Below are positions 20,023 to 29,195 of a stretch of DNA of 64,000 nucleotides, one piece after another. Both the position numbers and the translations under genes were made by a program. Below the pieces are notes generated by a model, which was not told the origin of the DNA, did not search any database, and saw only the letters and a program-made list of their open reading frames with translations. Every line of letters begins with the position of its first letter. Position 1 is the first letter of the stretch. The stretch covers positions 1-64,000 of the forward strand of contig NZ_QPHL01000008.1 in the NCBI RefSeq assembly GCF_003335675.1, read 5' to 3'. This DNA is from Winogradskyella sp. KYW1333 (GTDB lineage Bacteria > Bacteroidota > Bacteroidia > Flavobacteriales > Flavobacteriaceae).

Positions 20023-21189
20023 TTATGTAGCTGGTTTATAGTCTTTATTATCAATACTCATTTTTGCAATGATTTCTTTGAGTATCTCTGAAGTACCTCC
20101 ACCAATTGGTCCTAAACGACTATCTCTTGCTAATCTTGCCATTGGATATTCTTCCATATAACCATATCCACCCAAGAATTGTAGACATTGATAAATAACA
20201 TCATCTGCCATTTTAGTTGATTGTAACTTAGACATCGTAGCTTCTTTAACAACATAGTCTCCTATATCCATCCGTTTGGCTACATAATAATTGAATTGCT
20301 TACAAATTTCCATTTGTGTCTCACATTCTGCATAAGTATGTCTTAAAGACTGAAATCTATCTATGGTTTTACCAAAAGCGGTTCGCTCACTCATATATTG
20401 CTTCGCATACCCTAAAGCATACTCCGCTCTAGCATGTGCATTCACACCCATTATTAAACGTTCTAACGCAAAATGTTGCATTATATAACCAAACCCTTGA
20501 TTTTCTTCTCCCATTAAATTGGAAGCAGGAATTTCAACATTGTCAAAAGCAATCTCACCAGTATCAGAAGCTCGCCAACCGAGCTTATCTAATTTAGTGG
20601 CAGAAACACCGGGTGTTTCTCTATCCATTACAAATATGCTAATTCCTTTATTTCCTAATTCCGGACTCGTTTTTGCCGCAACTACGAGATAGTCACTGTA
20701 AACTCCGTTAGTTATAAAAGTCTTTGATCCGTTTAGAACATATTTATCGCTTTTTTTTACTGCTGTAGTTCGCATACCTGCGACATCACTCCCTCCAAAA
20801 GGTTCTGTAATACATAAGCATCCTACCTTATCACCTGAAATACTAGATGTTAGGTACTTCTCTTTTATAGCGTCATCACCTTCTTTATTAATATGCATCA
20901 TTGCTAAATAGGCATGAGCCCAAATGGCCGCTGCAAATCCACCAGAATTAATTTTTTGTAATTCTTCCAGTAAAATAATTGTGTAGAACAAGTCCAAATC
21001 TAACCCACCATAGGCTTCAGGATAGGCTAAACCAAAGTAACCCATTTCACCGAATTTCTTCCAAATAAATCTATCTAAATTCCCTTGCTCCTCCCATTTT
21101 TCAATATGAGGAACAACTTCTTTATGTAAAAAACCCTTTAGGCTTTCTCTAAATAAATTATGTTCTTCAGTAAAATATAAGGTTGTCAT
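20023..21189 (-). CDS. Acyl-CoA dehydrogenase
   Basis: A 388-residue flavoprotein that oxidises acyl-CoA to enoyl-CoA. The ATG at 21189 is chosen over an upstream TTG. The FAD/substrate segments CITEPFGGSDVAGMRTTA and SKTFITNG, and the C-terminal signature QCLQFLGGYGYMEEYPMARLARDSR are present. The usual medium-chain catalytic Glu position is replaced (IGGGTSEIL, not YEGTSEI); the Glu of FALERLIMG matches the alternative base used by isovaleryl-CoA and long-chain dehydrogenases. Substrate is therefore probably branched or long-chain. It lies 12 bp behind the next gene's stop codon. Confidence 0.92.
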   Translation of the reverse strand: MTTLYFTEEHNLFRESLKGFLHKEVVPHIEKWEEQGNLDRFIWKKFGEMGYFGLAYPEAYGGLDLDLFYTIILLEELQKINSGGFAAAIWAHAYLAMMHINKEGDDAIKEKYLTSSISGDKVGCLCITEPFGGSDVAGMRTTAVKKSDKYVLNGSKTFITNGVYSDYLVVAAKTSPELGNKGISIFVMDRETPGVSATKLDKLGWRASDTGEIAFDNVEIPASNLMGEENQGFGYIMQHFALERLIMGVNAHARAEYALGYAKQYMSERTAFGKTIDRFQSLRHTYAECETQMEICKQFNYYVAKRMDIGDYVVKEATMSKLQSTKMADDVIYQCLQFLGGYGYMEEYPMARLARDSRLGPIGGGTSEILKEIIAKMSIDNKDYKPAT

Positions 21190-21201
21190 TTTTCGCAATT
21201 T

Positions 21202-22068
21202 TTAAAGATGCAAATATAACTTAATTATCTCATATTTATTTATTGGGAAATCTTCAACTTTTGTTAATTCTTCTAAAGAATTGAAGCCCTCTCTTAGGGT
21301 TCGTTCTTCAATTATATTATTCGCAACCTCATAGTCAATGTATTTGATAAGTACCAATTCATCTCTTGTAGCAGTATTTAGATTGTATATTTTTATTTCT
21401 CTAGGTGATTTCACTGCAAACTCTTTTTTGACATTATCAATAACCACTGGTGTTAAACCATAAACCTCAGATAATTCTACCATGGAATGGAAACCACCTG
21501 TTAATCTATTGCGGTATTGAACTATACGTCCAGCTAATTTTTCACCAATACCATATACTTTCTTTAAACTAGTTTCAGAAGCTTTATTAAGATCTTGCTT
21601 TTGAACAAAAGACTTGATTACATTAGAATTGTAATTGGTAAAACTTGTTTTTGACTTTGGATTGGCTACCCATTCCGGAAACTTAAAATATGGTGAAATT
21701 ATTGATAAAAGAGAATCGGAAACCTGAGTTACTTTTTGAAAGTCTTTTGCAGAGTTGACCCATTGCTTATTTGATCTAAATTGATGAAGTCTATCAATTT
21801 CTTCATTGCTCATCCCTAGAGTATACCCTTTATAATCGGTTATATAATTTGGATTGAATGGATAAATCTTTGGTTTATTGTTCTCAATTTCAGCTGCGCG
21901 CAGGGAATCTATTTCTTTTCTGAGCTCCTCAATATGGGAATTATTAGAGTAATTATTTTCATTACCAAAATCCACAAACATATAAACACATTGAATTACT
22001 ATAATAATAAATAGCAATAAAAAAATCCCATTTCGCTGTTGGTTTGAAAACTGGAAATGGGATTTCAT
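21202..22068 (-). CDS. Helix-hairpin-helix (ComEA-like) membrane-anchored protein
   Basis: 288 residues. One N-terminal transmembrane segment (NGIFLLLFIIIVIQCVYMFV) is followed by helix-hairpin-helix repeats: LNKASETSLKKVYGIGEKLAGRI and YNLNTATRDELVLIKYIDYEVA, plus an earlier weaker one around residue 80 (TLGMSNEEIDRLHQFR). Such repeats bind DNA backbone; in ComEA they capture DNA for uptake. Most of the protein would be periplasmic. A competence role is possible but no other com genes are nearby. Confidence 0.82.
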   Translation of the reverse strand: MKSHFQFSNQQRNGIFLLLFIIIVIQCVYMFVDFGNENNYSNNSHIEELRKEIDSLRAAEIENNKPKIYPFNPNYITDYKGYTLGMSNEEIDRLHQFRSNKQWVNSAKDFQKVTQVSDSLLSIISPYFKFPEWVANPKSKTSFTNYNSNVIKSFVQKQDLNKASETSLKKVYGIGEKLAGRIVQYRNRLTGGFHSMVELSEVYGLTPVVIDNVKKEFAVKSPREIKIYNLNTATRDELVLIKYIDYEVANNIIEERTLREGFNSLEELTKVEDFPINKYEIIKLYLHL

Positions 22069-22088
22069 ATATTTATTTTAATAACAAT

Positions 22089-23705
22089 CTACTCTTTTTT
22101 AGCCTTAATAGCATCAAGATATCTCGTTAGTTGTTTTCTAACGATAGGAAACAAAAAGAATAAACCAATCATATTAGGAAAAATCATGGCAAATATCATT
22201 GCATCTGAGAATTTCCAAATTGATCCCATACTTGCTGCTGCACCAATTACTACAAAAATTAAGAATAAAATTTTGTAAACCATATCTGCTATCTTTCCTC
22301 TACCGAACAAGAATTTCCAAGATTGCAAGCCGTAATATGACCAGGAAATCATTGTTGACACAGCAAATAATACAACTGCTATAGTTAAGAATATATTTGA
22401 ATAAGGTATATATTGAGCAAATGCCTTAGATGTAATTCCTGCCCCCTCATAACCAACACCATCAATAAAGACAACACCTGAACCATCGCCACCATATTCA
22501 AAGAAACCACCAAAATTAAAGATAACTATTACCAAAGCAGTCATTGTACAAATCAATACTGTATCAATAAATGGTTCTAATAGCGCAACTAAACCTTCAG
22601 AAGCAGAATATTTTGTTTTTACCGCTGAATGAGCGATTGATGCCGAACCGGCACCTGCTTCGTTAGAAAATGCTGCTCTTTGAAATCCAACTAATAAAAC
22701 ACCTATTAATCCACCAACTCCAAATGCAGTTGGATTAAACGCTTCTTTTACAATTAAACCGATAGCATCATCGATTAAACTAAAGTTACTTAAAATGATA
22801 TAGAAACATGCAGCAACATACATAACTGCCATAAATGGAACAACTTTTTCTGTTACTTGAGCTATACGTCTTATACCACCAATGATAATAATTCCAACCA
22901 AAATTGCTAAAACTATACCTACAATTGCACCTGCAGCCGTACTTTCCCAATTAAATAATTCTTTAATTACTATTGTTGCTTGGTTAGATTGTGCTGCATT
23001 ACCACCACCAAAAGAACCACCAATACAGAATACTGCAAAAATTGCAGCTGCTACTTTTCCTAATGTTTTGAACCCTTTAGACTTTAATCCTTTGCTTATA
23101 TAATACATAGGACCACCATAAACCACTCCATCTTCACCTACATCTCTAAACTGAACACCCAATGTACATTCTACAAATTTTGTTGACATTCCAAGTAGTC
23201 CACAAACAATCATCCAGAATGTAGCCCCTGGTCCACCAAGTGCAATAGCCAATGCAACACCTGCAATATTTCCATTCCCTACTGTTCCTGAAACTGCTGT
23301 TGCTAATGCTTGAAAATGACTTACTTCTCCTTCTTCACTCTCATCCCTGATTGTTTCAATAGAATCACCTCCTGGTGTAGAATCACCATAAGCTGTCTCA
23401 ACAATAGCGTGATCAACGTCATCATACTTTCCTCTTACAACATTAATAGCTGTAAAAAAATGTCTGATATTTGGAAATTTGAAATATAAAGTAAAAAACA
23501 AAGCACTACCAACTAATAATAAGAGAACAAATGGTATTTCCATAGTTTCGCTCTTGTATACTGGAAAGAAAATAGCATCAAAAAAACCATCAGCAACTGG
23601 TTGAAAAGCTTCATCTATTTTTTGATCGAGCCCCTTTTCAGCATCTTGAGCATAATTTAATAAGGGTAATATAAAAGCAGAAATTGTTAGAAGATATTTC
23701 TTCAT
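22089..23705 (-). CDS. Sodium:alanine symporter (AGCS family)
   Basis: 538 residues with an N-terminal signal-like segment (MKKYLLTISAFILPLLNYAQD), then about eleven membrane spans. Family marks include GTVGNGNIAGVALAIALGGPGATFWM, CTLGVQFRD and FSNEAGAGSASIAHSAVKT. AGCS proteins import alanine or glycine with Na+. The extra acidic N-terminal region and the loop with VDHAIVETAYGD are typical of Bacteroidota members. The gene is 20 bp ahead of the helix-hairpin-helix gene. Confidence 0.93.
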   Translation of the reverse strand: MKKYLLTISAFILPLLNYAQDAEKGLDQKIDEAFQPVADGFFDAIFFPVYKSETMEIPFVLLLLVGSALFFTLYFKFPNIRHFFTAINVVRGKYDDVDHAIVETAYGDSTPGGDSIETIRDESEEGEVSHFQALATAVSGTVGNGNIAGVALAIALGGPGATFWMIVCGLLGMSTKFVECTLGVQFRDVGEDGVVYGGPMYYISKGLKSKGFKTLGKVAAAIFAVFCIGGSFGGGNAAQSNQATIVIKELFNWESTAAGAIVGIVLAILVGIIIIGGIRRIAQVTEKVVPFMAVMYVAACFYIILSNFSLIDDAIGLIVKEAFNPTAFGVGGLIGVLLVGFQRAAFSNEAGAGSASIAHSAVKTKYSASEGLVALLEPFIDTVLICTMTALVIVIFNFGGFFEYGGDGSGVVFIDGVGYEGAGITSKAFAQYIPYSNIFLTIAVVLFAVSTMISWSYYGLQSWKFLFGRGKIADMVYKILFLIFVVIGAAASMGSIWKFSDAMIFAMIFPNMIGLFFLFPIVRKQLTRYLDAIKAKKE

Positions 23706-23802
23706 AAATAGAGATATTAGTTAGTTGTTGTAATTTAAGGTTGACAAGATGCTAAAAAAAAACGAATTTTTAAAGCCAGGCACGTTAAAATGAGTTTAAA
23801 AT

Positions 23803-24825
23803 CTAAGCTATATTGTATTGAGAATTTAGACTTTGTATTTGTTCAGGTCTTCCTAGTACAACAATTTTAGACCCAGGGACTAGTTTAGTGTCTGCTCCTG
23901 GATTAACCATATATTCGCCATCCGGGTCTTTAAAGCCTATTACATTGCAACCTGTCAATTTACGCAAATCTAGCTGTCTAATAGTTTTAATATTCTTAGT
24001 ATTATAAAGTTGTTCCACCTTTACTTCTTCAACATTGATATTTCTTTCTCCTACTATACCTAAATTATCAATAAATTCAATTAAATCTGGTATAACAACA
24101 AGTGACGCCATATGGTCTCCACCAATTTTATCTGGTAGTATAACGTTGTTTGCACCTGCCAATTTTAATTTATTATATGAAGTTTCTTGAGAGGCTCTAC
24201 TAATAATTGTCATCTTACTATTTATCTGTCTGGCAGATAATACAACAAAAAGATTATCAGCATCACTAGGCAAAGCAGATATTAATGTACTTGCTCGTTC
24301 TATTCCAGCTTCAATCAGCGTTTCATCTTCATTAGCATTTCCTAAAACAAATGGTACATTTTCCTCTTGTAGGCGCTCAATAATCTCCTTTTCCTTTTCT
24401 ATTATTACAAAAGGCTTATTGTAAGTTCTCAACTTACGGGCAGCTTGTTTTCCATTGCGACCAAATCCACAGATAATAATGTGGTTTTTCATTGCTTCAA
24501 TTTCCTTTTGCATCTTTCTTTGTTTTATGTCCTCTAAATTGTTTCTACTAAGAATATATTCTGTAATAATTGATATTGCATATCCTACAATTACAACACT
24601 TGAAAGTATTAAAAATACAGTAAAGATTTTGGCTGTATTATCCAATGGATTAACCTCCTCAAAACCAACTGTTGTAATGGTTATAACAGTCATGTAAATT
24701 GCATCAATCCAAGTGTAATCTGCAATTATTCTAAATCCTAAAATACCAATAAAAAGCACAAGTATTAATAATAAAAGTGCTGTATATATTTTAGATCTAA
24801 AAAGTTTAAGTAAAGGATTGTGCAT
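23803..24825 (-). CDS. Two-span potassium channel with RCK (TrkA-N/TrkA-C) domains
   Basis: 340 residues. Two transmembrane helices flank a pore loop with selectivity filter TTVGF (residues 51-55). The cytoplasmic RCK domain follows, with the Rossmann motif GFGRNG (120-125), and a C-terminal TrkA-C domain (NPGADTKLVPGSKIVVLGRPEQI). This is the MthK/Kch-like architecture of a ligand-gated K+ channel. The PspC-like gene ends 2 bp upstream, so the two are probably one unit. Confidence 0.92.
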   Translation of the reverse strand: MHNPLLKLFRSKIYTALLLLILVLFIGILGFRIIADYTWIDAIYMTVITITTVGFEEVNPLDNTAKIFTVFLILSSVVIVGYAISIITEYILSRNNLEDIKQRKMQKEIEAMKNHIIICGFGRNGKQAARKLRTYNKPFVIIEKEKEIIERLQEENVPFVLGNANEDETLIEAGIERASTLISALPSDADNLFVVLSARQINSKMTIISRASQETSYNKLKLAGANNVILPDKIGGDHMASLVVIPDLIEFIDNLGIVGERNINVEEVKVEQLYNTKNIKTIRQLDLRKLTGCNVIGFKDPDGEYMVNPGADTKLVPGSKIVVLGRPEQIQSLNSQYNIA

Positions 24826-24827
24826 AA

Positions 24828-25055
24828 TTATAAATCAAATACCGACGACCGTTTTGTATAAATAATATCCTTAATTCTCATCCAAAAAGCTAAAAACAAA
24901 TATAATGCAAAACCAAAACCTACAGTAACAAATGTAAGGTACATAAAAGACGTTCTTACAATCTTAGCTCTTATACCTAATCGGTCGGCAATACGTTGAC
25001 AAACATAGTAGCCATGTTTTTGAAAATAAAGCAGTAATGCATAAAATATATTCAT
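24828..25055 (-). CDS. PspC-like small membrane protein
   Basis: 75 residues. The segment VCQRIADRLGIRAKIVRTSFMYLTFVTVGFGFALYLFLAFWM is the PspC domain: a short amphipathic part plus one long transmembrane helix. PspC proteins act in envelope stress in proteobacteria; many small stand-alone versions occur in Bacteroidota with unknown role. It is sandwiched between DUF2851 and the K+ channel on the same strand. Confidence 0.82.
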   Translation of the reverse strand: MNIFYALLLYFQKHGYYVCQRIADRLGIRAKIVRTSFMYLTFVTVGFGFALYLFLAFWMRIKDIIYTKRSSVFDL

Positions 25056-25067
25056 ATTGCAATTTAC

Positions 25068-26339
25068 TTAATTTTTAGTGATTAGGTTGTTTCCTATGGC
25101 ACATTGCAAGCATTTATTTTTATCACAATATTCCTGCTTTAATTGCAACAAAGATTGGGAATTACAAGCATTATTGTCAAACGCTCTTAATTTAAAAAAA
25201 TTATCAACCACGCTATTCTTTTCTACATCAAGTGATTTTATTATTGACAACAGTTCTTCTTCAAGAAATTTTCCTTGTGAATTAGCATAGGCAAATTTTA
25301 TAGGAATTATGGTATTGATTATTAATAGATCAATGAATGATTTAGTTAACAATTTGTTACTACTTTTAGATTCTTTTGAAAAGGTATAATGACTCTTCCA
25401 ATAATCGGTTACACCCACTTTGAATAAGCCATAAAAGTCATCTTTTTTCTGTAAACTTATAATTTTTGAAAAGAGGTTGTCTTCTATATAATATAGATTT
25501 ACCAATTGTGATAATCTTATTGTCGGAAAATTTGGAGGTCTTAGTCTAAAAAACTGTAAAGGAATTACTCCTTGATTGGTTAGTTGATATTTATGCTTTA
25601 AAAAAGTATATCGTTCCTTTAGATTAACAACATAGCATTCTTCTGAATCAACTTCTAATAATCCTGCTTGACCAAATAACACAGCCTCAAAATCTTGGGA
25701 ATTATACCTCACTTTTCTTATTATCGAATAATCAATTGATTTGCCTAAACTTAACAATGCCTCCGAATTGACATTAAGTCCAAAGTTTTTCAACAATAAC
25801 TTGAATAGTACAGATTCCCAGTTGTTTTGAGATTGCCTAAGTAGCTCAATTATGCTGTTAGATTTTCGTTGAAGTCTTTCAAAATAAAGTCTTTCTAACC
25901 AATTATTGAGTGTGAAATCATCAACATCTCCGAAATCTTTTTCGCAGTTTATCCACGATTTTGATTTGATCAAACTCTTATAATTATATAATAAACTTAC
26001 ATCTACATGCGGTTTTAGCTCCAGTGTAGGGATTACGGAATTGTCTTTTCTGAAGATATCACTATCATGCTCCCAAACTACATGGAGAATAACATTGTCA
26101 TACGCTTGATCACGTTCGTGATTATGTACATACCAATCGGAAGATTTTAAATGAATTTCAACATTGCCAGCCCAGAATTGTTTAGCAATTATAAGTTGAG
26201 AATTAAAAAAATCAGGACCAGAATTAAAATTGTACTGTCCAAGATGCTTAATGACAACAGGTTGCCCATCAGTAGTATTTAAATTTGCAGAATCAAAGGC
26301 CTTGTATTTCCAAATGTAATGAAGAAAGTCTTCTTGCAT
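25068..26339 (-). CDS. DUF2851 family protein
   Basis: 423 residues, cytoplasmic. Start MQEDFLHYIWKYKAFD and the early motif FNSGPDFFNSQLIIAKQFWAGNVEIHL...SDWYVHNHERDQAYDNVILHVVWEHD are characteristic of DUF2851, a family nearly limited to Bacteroidota with no known function; the early part resembles a nuclease-like fold with conserved Glu/His/Asp. The C-terminus carries four cysteines (CDKNKCLQCAIG and an earlier Cys) that may bind metal. First gene of a probable unit with the PspC-like and channel genes. Confidence 0.88.
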   Translation of the reverse strand: MQEDFLHYIWKYKAFDSANLNTTDGQPVVIKHLGQYNFNSGPDFFNSQLIIAKQFWAGNVEIHLKSSDWYVHNHERDQAYDNVILHVVWEHDSDIFRKDNSVIPTLELKPHVDVSLLYNYKSLIKSKSWINCEKDFGDVDDFTLNNWLERLYFERLQRKSNSIIELLRQSQNNWESVLFKLLLKNFGLNVNSEALLSLGKSIDYSIIRKVRYNSQDFEAVLFGQAGLLEVDSEECYVVNLKERYTFLKHKYQLTNQGVIPLQFFRLRPPNFPTIRLSQLVNLYYIEDNLFSKIISLQKKDDFYGLFKVGVTDYWKSHYTFSKESKSSNKLLTKSFIDLLIINTIIPIKFAYANSQGKFLEEELLSIIKSLDVEKNSVVDNFFKLRAFDNNACNSQSLLQLKQEYCDKNKCLQCAIGNNLITKN

Positions 26340-26472
26340 AAATCGAAAATAGATATTTGAATTGAAAGAAAAAAAGATGATAAATTAAATTTATACAGTT
26401 TAGGCTAAATCAATAAAATACCTGACTTGATAATTCGATAGTTTTTCCATAATTTTAACTAAAAATCGAACT

Positions 26473-26886
26473 ATGAAGCATCTGCTAATAACAATTATGG
26501 CGCTCATTTCATTCATAAGTTGTAATAATGATGACGACACGGAATACTCCGCCATTGCAGATTTTATTGGAGAATGGCAAATTGAAGGACGCACATTCGC
26601 TAATGGTTTACCAGTGGAAATTGGTGATGAGTTTCTCGTATTCTCTGAAGATAACAATTTTGAAGACTTAGTCGGTCGTTATAGATTATCTGGTGAAACA
26701 GAATCCACAGGTCATTTTTTTATTAGCACACCCAGTTATGACCTAAATTTTGAAAATTCTATTGGTGCAATATTAACCGCAAATTTTAATATTTATAATG
26801 GAATTCTCACACTTGAATACATAAATAACGATGGACAAATCGTGCGAGAAGTTTGGCGCAAAAATTATTACTATGAGACCGAATAG
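26473..26886 (+). CDS. Small lipoprotein, lipocalin-like size
   Basis: 137 residues. The N-terminus MKHLLITIMALISFISC is a lipoprotein signal with the lipid Cys at residue 17, followed by NNDDD, an acidic stretch like the surface-export signal described in flavobacteria. The mature part is beta-rich (FIGEWQIEGRTF...EVWRKNYY) and about the size of a lipocalin-like domain. No specific family recognised. The divergent DUF2851 gene starts 133 bp away; the convergent cysteine synthase gene ends 10 bp away. Confidence 0.72.
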   Translation: MKHLLITIMALISFISCNNDDDTEYSAIADFIGEWQIEGRTFANGLPVEIGDEFLVFSEDNNFEDLVGRYRLSGETESTGHFFISTPSYDLNFENSIGAILTANFNIYNGILTLEYINNDGQIVREVWRKNYYYETE

Positions 26887-26895
26887 AATTTAGAT

Positions 26896-27876
26896 TTATT
26901 CGATATAACCCATTTCGCTCATCCAGTCGTCATTAAACATCTTACCAACATAACGACTACCATGATCGTGAAATAAAACCACTACTACATCTTCTGGATT
27001 AAAATGCTCTTTAAGTTGCAATACACCTTTGATGGCTGCTCCTGCTGAATTACCTAAAAACATCCCTTCCTCCTTTGCTAATCTCTGTGTATAGACTGCC
27101 GCATCCTTATCCGTAACCTTTGTAAACCCATCTATGATTTCAAAATTTACATTCGCCGGCAGTATATCTTCGCCAATACCTTCTGTAACATAAGGGTAAA
27201 TTTCGTTCTCATCAAAAATACCCGTTTCATGATATTTTTTAAATACCGACCCATAAGTATCAACACCCCAAACTTTTATGTTTGGATTCTTCATTTTTAA
27301 ATAACTGCCAACACCAGAAATTGTTCCTCCTGTACCGACACCTACAACGAAATGAGTAACCTTACCATCAGTCTGTTCCCAAATTTCTGGACCAGTAGAT
27401 TTAAAATGAGCTTTGCAATTACTTGGGTTATCATATTGATTTACATACCACGAGTTAGGCGTTTCTTCACCCAAACGTTTAGATACAGAATAATAACTCC
27501 TTGGATCATCAGGTTCCACATCAGTAGGGCAAACAATAACCTCTGCACCTACCGCTTTAAGAACATCCATTTTTTCTTTAGACTGTTTGTCACTAATTAC
27601 GAAAATACATTTGTAGCCTTTAACGATTGCAGCCAAGGCTAATCCCATTCCTGTATTACCCGAAGTACCTTCAATAATAGTTCCGCCAGGTTTTAATCTT
27701 CCATCAGCTTCGGCATCTTCAATCATCTGTAATGCCATTCTGTCTTTTACAGAATTGCCAGGATTAAATGTTTCATATTTTGCTAAAACCAGACAGGGCA
27801 ACTCCTCTACCAATTTGTTCATCTTAACAAGTGGTGTGTTACCAATGGTTCCTAATATATTTTCAACGTAATCCAT
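26896..27876 (-). CDS. Cysteine synthase / cystathionine beta-synthase family enzyme
   Basis: 326 residues, PLP-dependent fold type II. The PLP lysine is K44 in NSVKDR; the substrate loop is EGTSGNTGMGLA; the phosphate loop is VGTGGTISG; and GNSAGAA lies near the C-terminus. Members make cysteine from O-acetylserine and sulfide, or cystathionine from serine and homocysteine. No CBS regulatory domain is fused. The sequence is closer to the CBS-like catalytic cores of Bacteroidota than to CysK, so the exact substrate is open. Confidence 0.9.
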   Translation of the reverse strand: MDYVENILGTIGNTPLVKMNKLVEELPCLVLAKYETFNPGNSVKDRMALQMIEDAEADGRLKPGGTIIEGTSGNTGMGLALAAIVKGYKCIFVISDKQSKEKMDVLKAVGAEVIVCPTDVEPDDPRSYYSVSKRLGEETPNSWYVNQYDNPSNCKAHFKSTGPEIWEQTDGKVTHFVVGVGTGGTISGVGSYLKMKNPNIKVWGVDTYGSVFKKYHETGIFDENEIYPYVTEGIGEDILPANVNFEIIDGFTKVTDKDAAVYTQRLAKEEGMFLGNSAGAAIKGVLQLKEHFNPEDVVVVLFHDHGSRYVGKMFNDDWMSEMGYIE

Positions 27877-27893
27877 AATTTTCTTTTGCGGTG

Positions 27894-27901
27894 CAAATTT
27901 A
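27894..27901 (-). promoter_or_regulatory. Candidate -7 element for the cysteine synthase gene
   Basis: TAAATTTG on the minus strand matches TAnnTTTG and lies 17 bp before the start codon. No clear -33 TTG. Confidence 0.4.
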
Positions 27902-27954
27902 AGGTAAATATGAGAAGTTAATAGTTAAAACTTGGTTATGTTTTTAATTTACAA

Positions 27955-29187
27955 TTAATCAAACCTGATAGCTTTAATGGGCGATATTTTAGCAATTATT
28001 ATTGACGGTATCATTAACATTAACAAACACGCAATAAACGTTCCCAGATTGAGATACAATACATAATTAAAGCTTAAGTAAACAGGTGCTTCAGTAACAT
28101 AGTAGGTATCTGGATCTAGAGGGAAAAGTTGAAAATACTTTTGGACCATTAAAAGCCCTAAACCAATCAAATTACCCCATATCAATCCAAGACTAATCAA
28201 ATAAGATGCATTGTAAAGGAACACTTTTCTAATACTCCAATTAGAAGAACCTAAAGCTTTCAAAATACCAATCATCGTAGTACGCTCAAGAATTAATACC
28301 AGCAAGGCCGTAATCATGTTAATGCCAGCTACAATTATCATTATCACAATAATCCCATATGTATTATTATCAAAAATTTTAATCCACTCAAAAACCGTGT
28401 AATATTTTTGGTCTACAGCAGTTGCATTTAACAAGGAAGGAATTTCTTGATAAACCGCTTTTGTTTTATCTTCTAACAAGCCGTAATCTTCTATGAATAC
28501 TTCAAAATTACCAACTTGATTGGCATCCCATTTATTAAGCCTCTGTATGTGCCGTATATCAGCAATACAAAACTTCTCATCTAATTCTTGGAAACCTGAA
28601 TTATAAATACCGACAATTTCGTAATTGATTGTACGCGGCAGTTTATTGAGGTTTTCACCAAAAAGAGTTTGAAATTTGTCTCCAACTTTGAAGCCTAATC
28701 TATTTGCTAAGTATTGTGAGATTAATATTTCCTCGTTTCGCATACCAGTAAAATCCGGAAGCCTACCTTCAATCAAAAACTCCTTGAAATATTGCCAATC
28801 ATAATCAGCGCCTACCCCTTTAACAACAACACCCTCAAAATCAGTTTCCGTTCTTATAACTGCAAATTTTGTTGCTACACCTTGCACATGACTTATTCCT
28901 TCAATGGATTTAAACTCTGGATAAAAGTCTTGATTCAATGAAATTGGTATCTGAGATTCGTCAGAAGCATTAGTGTCGTAATTGGTAATTTCTATGTGAC
29001 CATTAAATGCAACGACCTTATCTCTAATTTTCTGTTGTAGACCTAAACCAGTCGCAATGGCTATTAACATCACAATTATGCCTATAGCAATGGCCGCAAT
29101 ACCAATTTTAATTATTGGTGCTGAAACACTACTTTTATACGTTTTATTGCCAATTATACGTTTGGCTATAAACAACTCGAAATTCAA
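27955..29187 (-). CDS. ABC transporter permease, FtsX/LolC-LolE type
   Basis: 410 residues. One N-terminal transmembrane helix (IKIGIAAIAIGIIVMLIAIATGLG), a large periplasmic MacB-like domain and three C-terminal helices with TTMIGILKALGSSNWSIRKVF, the coupling segment of FtsX-type permeases. Such permeases act in lipoprotein sorting or outer-membrane traffic. The only usable start is TTG at 29187, supported by the conserved N-terminus NFELFIAKRIIGNK; no ATG lies upstream in frame. Its start codon is only 8 bp from the divergent NamZ-like gene. No ATPase gene is adjacent. Confidence 0.9.
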   Translation of the reverse strand: MNFELFIAKRIIGNKTYKSSVSAPIIKIGIAAIAIGIIVMLIAIATGLGLQQKIRDKVVAFNGHIEITNYDTNASDESQIPISLNQDFYPEFKSIEGISHVQGVATKFAVIRTETDFEGVVVKGVGADYDWQYFKEFLIEGRLPDFTGMRNEEILISQYLANRLGFKVGDKFQTLFGENLNKLPRTINYEIVGIYNSGFQELDEKFCIADIRHIQRLNKWDANQVGNFEVFIEDYGLLEDKTKAVYQEIPSLLNATAVDQKYYTVFEWIKIFDNNTYGIIVIMIIVAGINMITALLVLILERTTMIGILKALGSSNWSIRKVFLYNASYLISLGLIWGNLIGLGLLMVQKYFQLFPLDPDTYYVTEAPVYLSFNYVLYLNLGTFIACLLMLMIPSIIIAKISPIKAIRFD

Positions 29188-29195
29188 ACCTACAT

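Noticed and set aside
26400..26657. Minus-strand open frame overlapping the small lipoprotein gene
   Set aside because: It is the antisense of a gene with a clear lipoprotein signal; its own composition is not protein-like.
27879..27960. Riboswitch or T-box upstream of the cysteine synthase gene
   Set aside because: The leader is short and AT-rich with no stem pattern of a known riboswitch.
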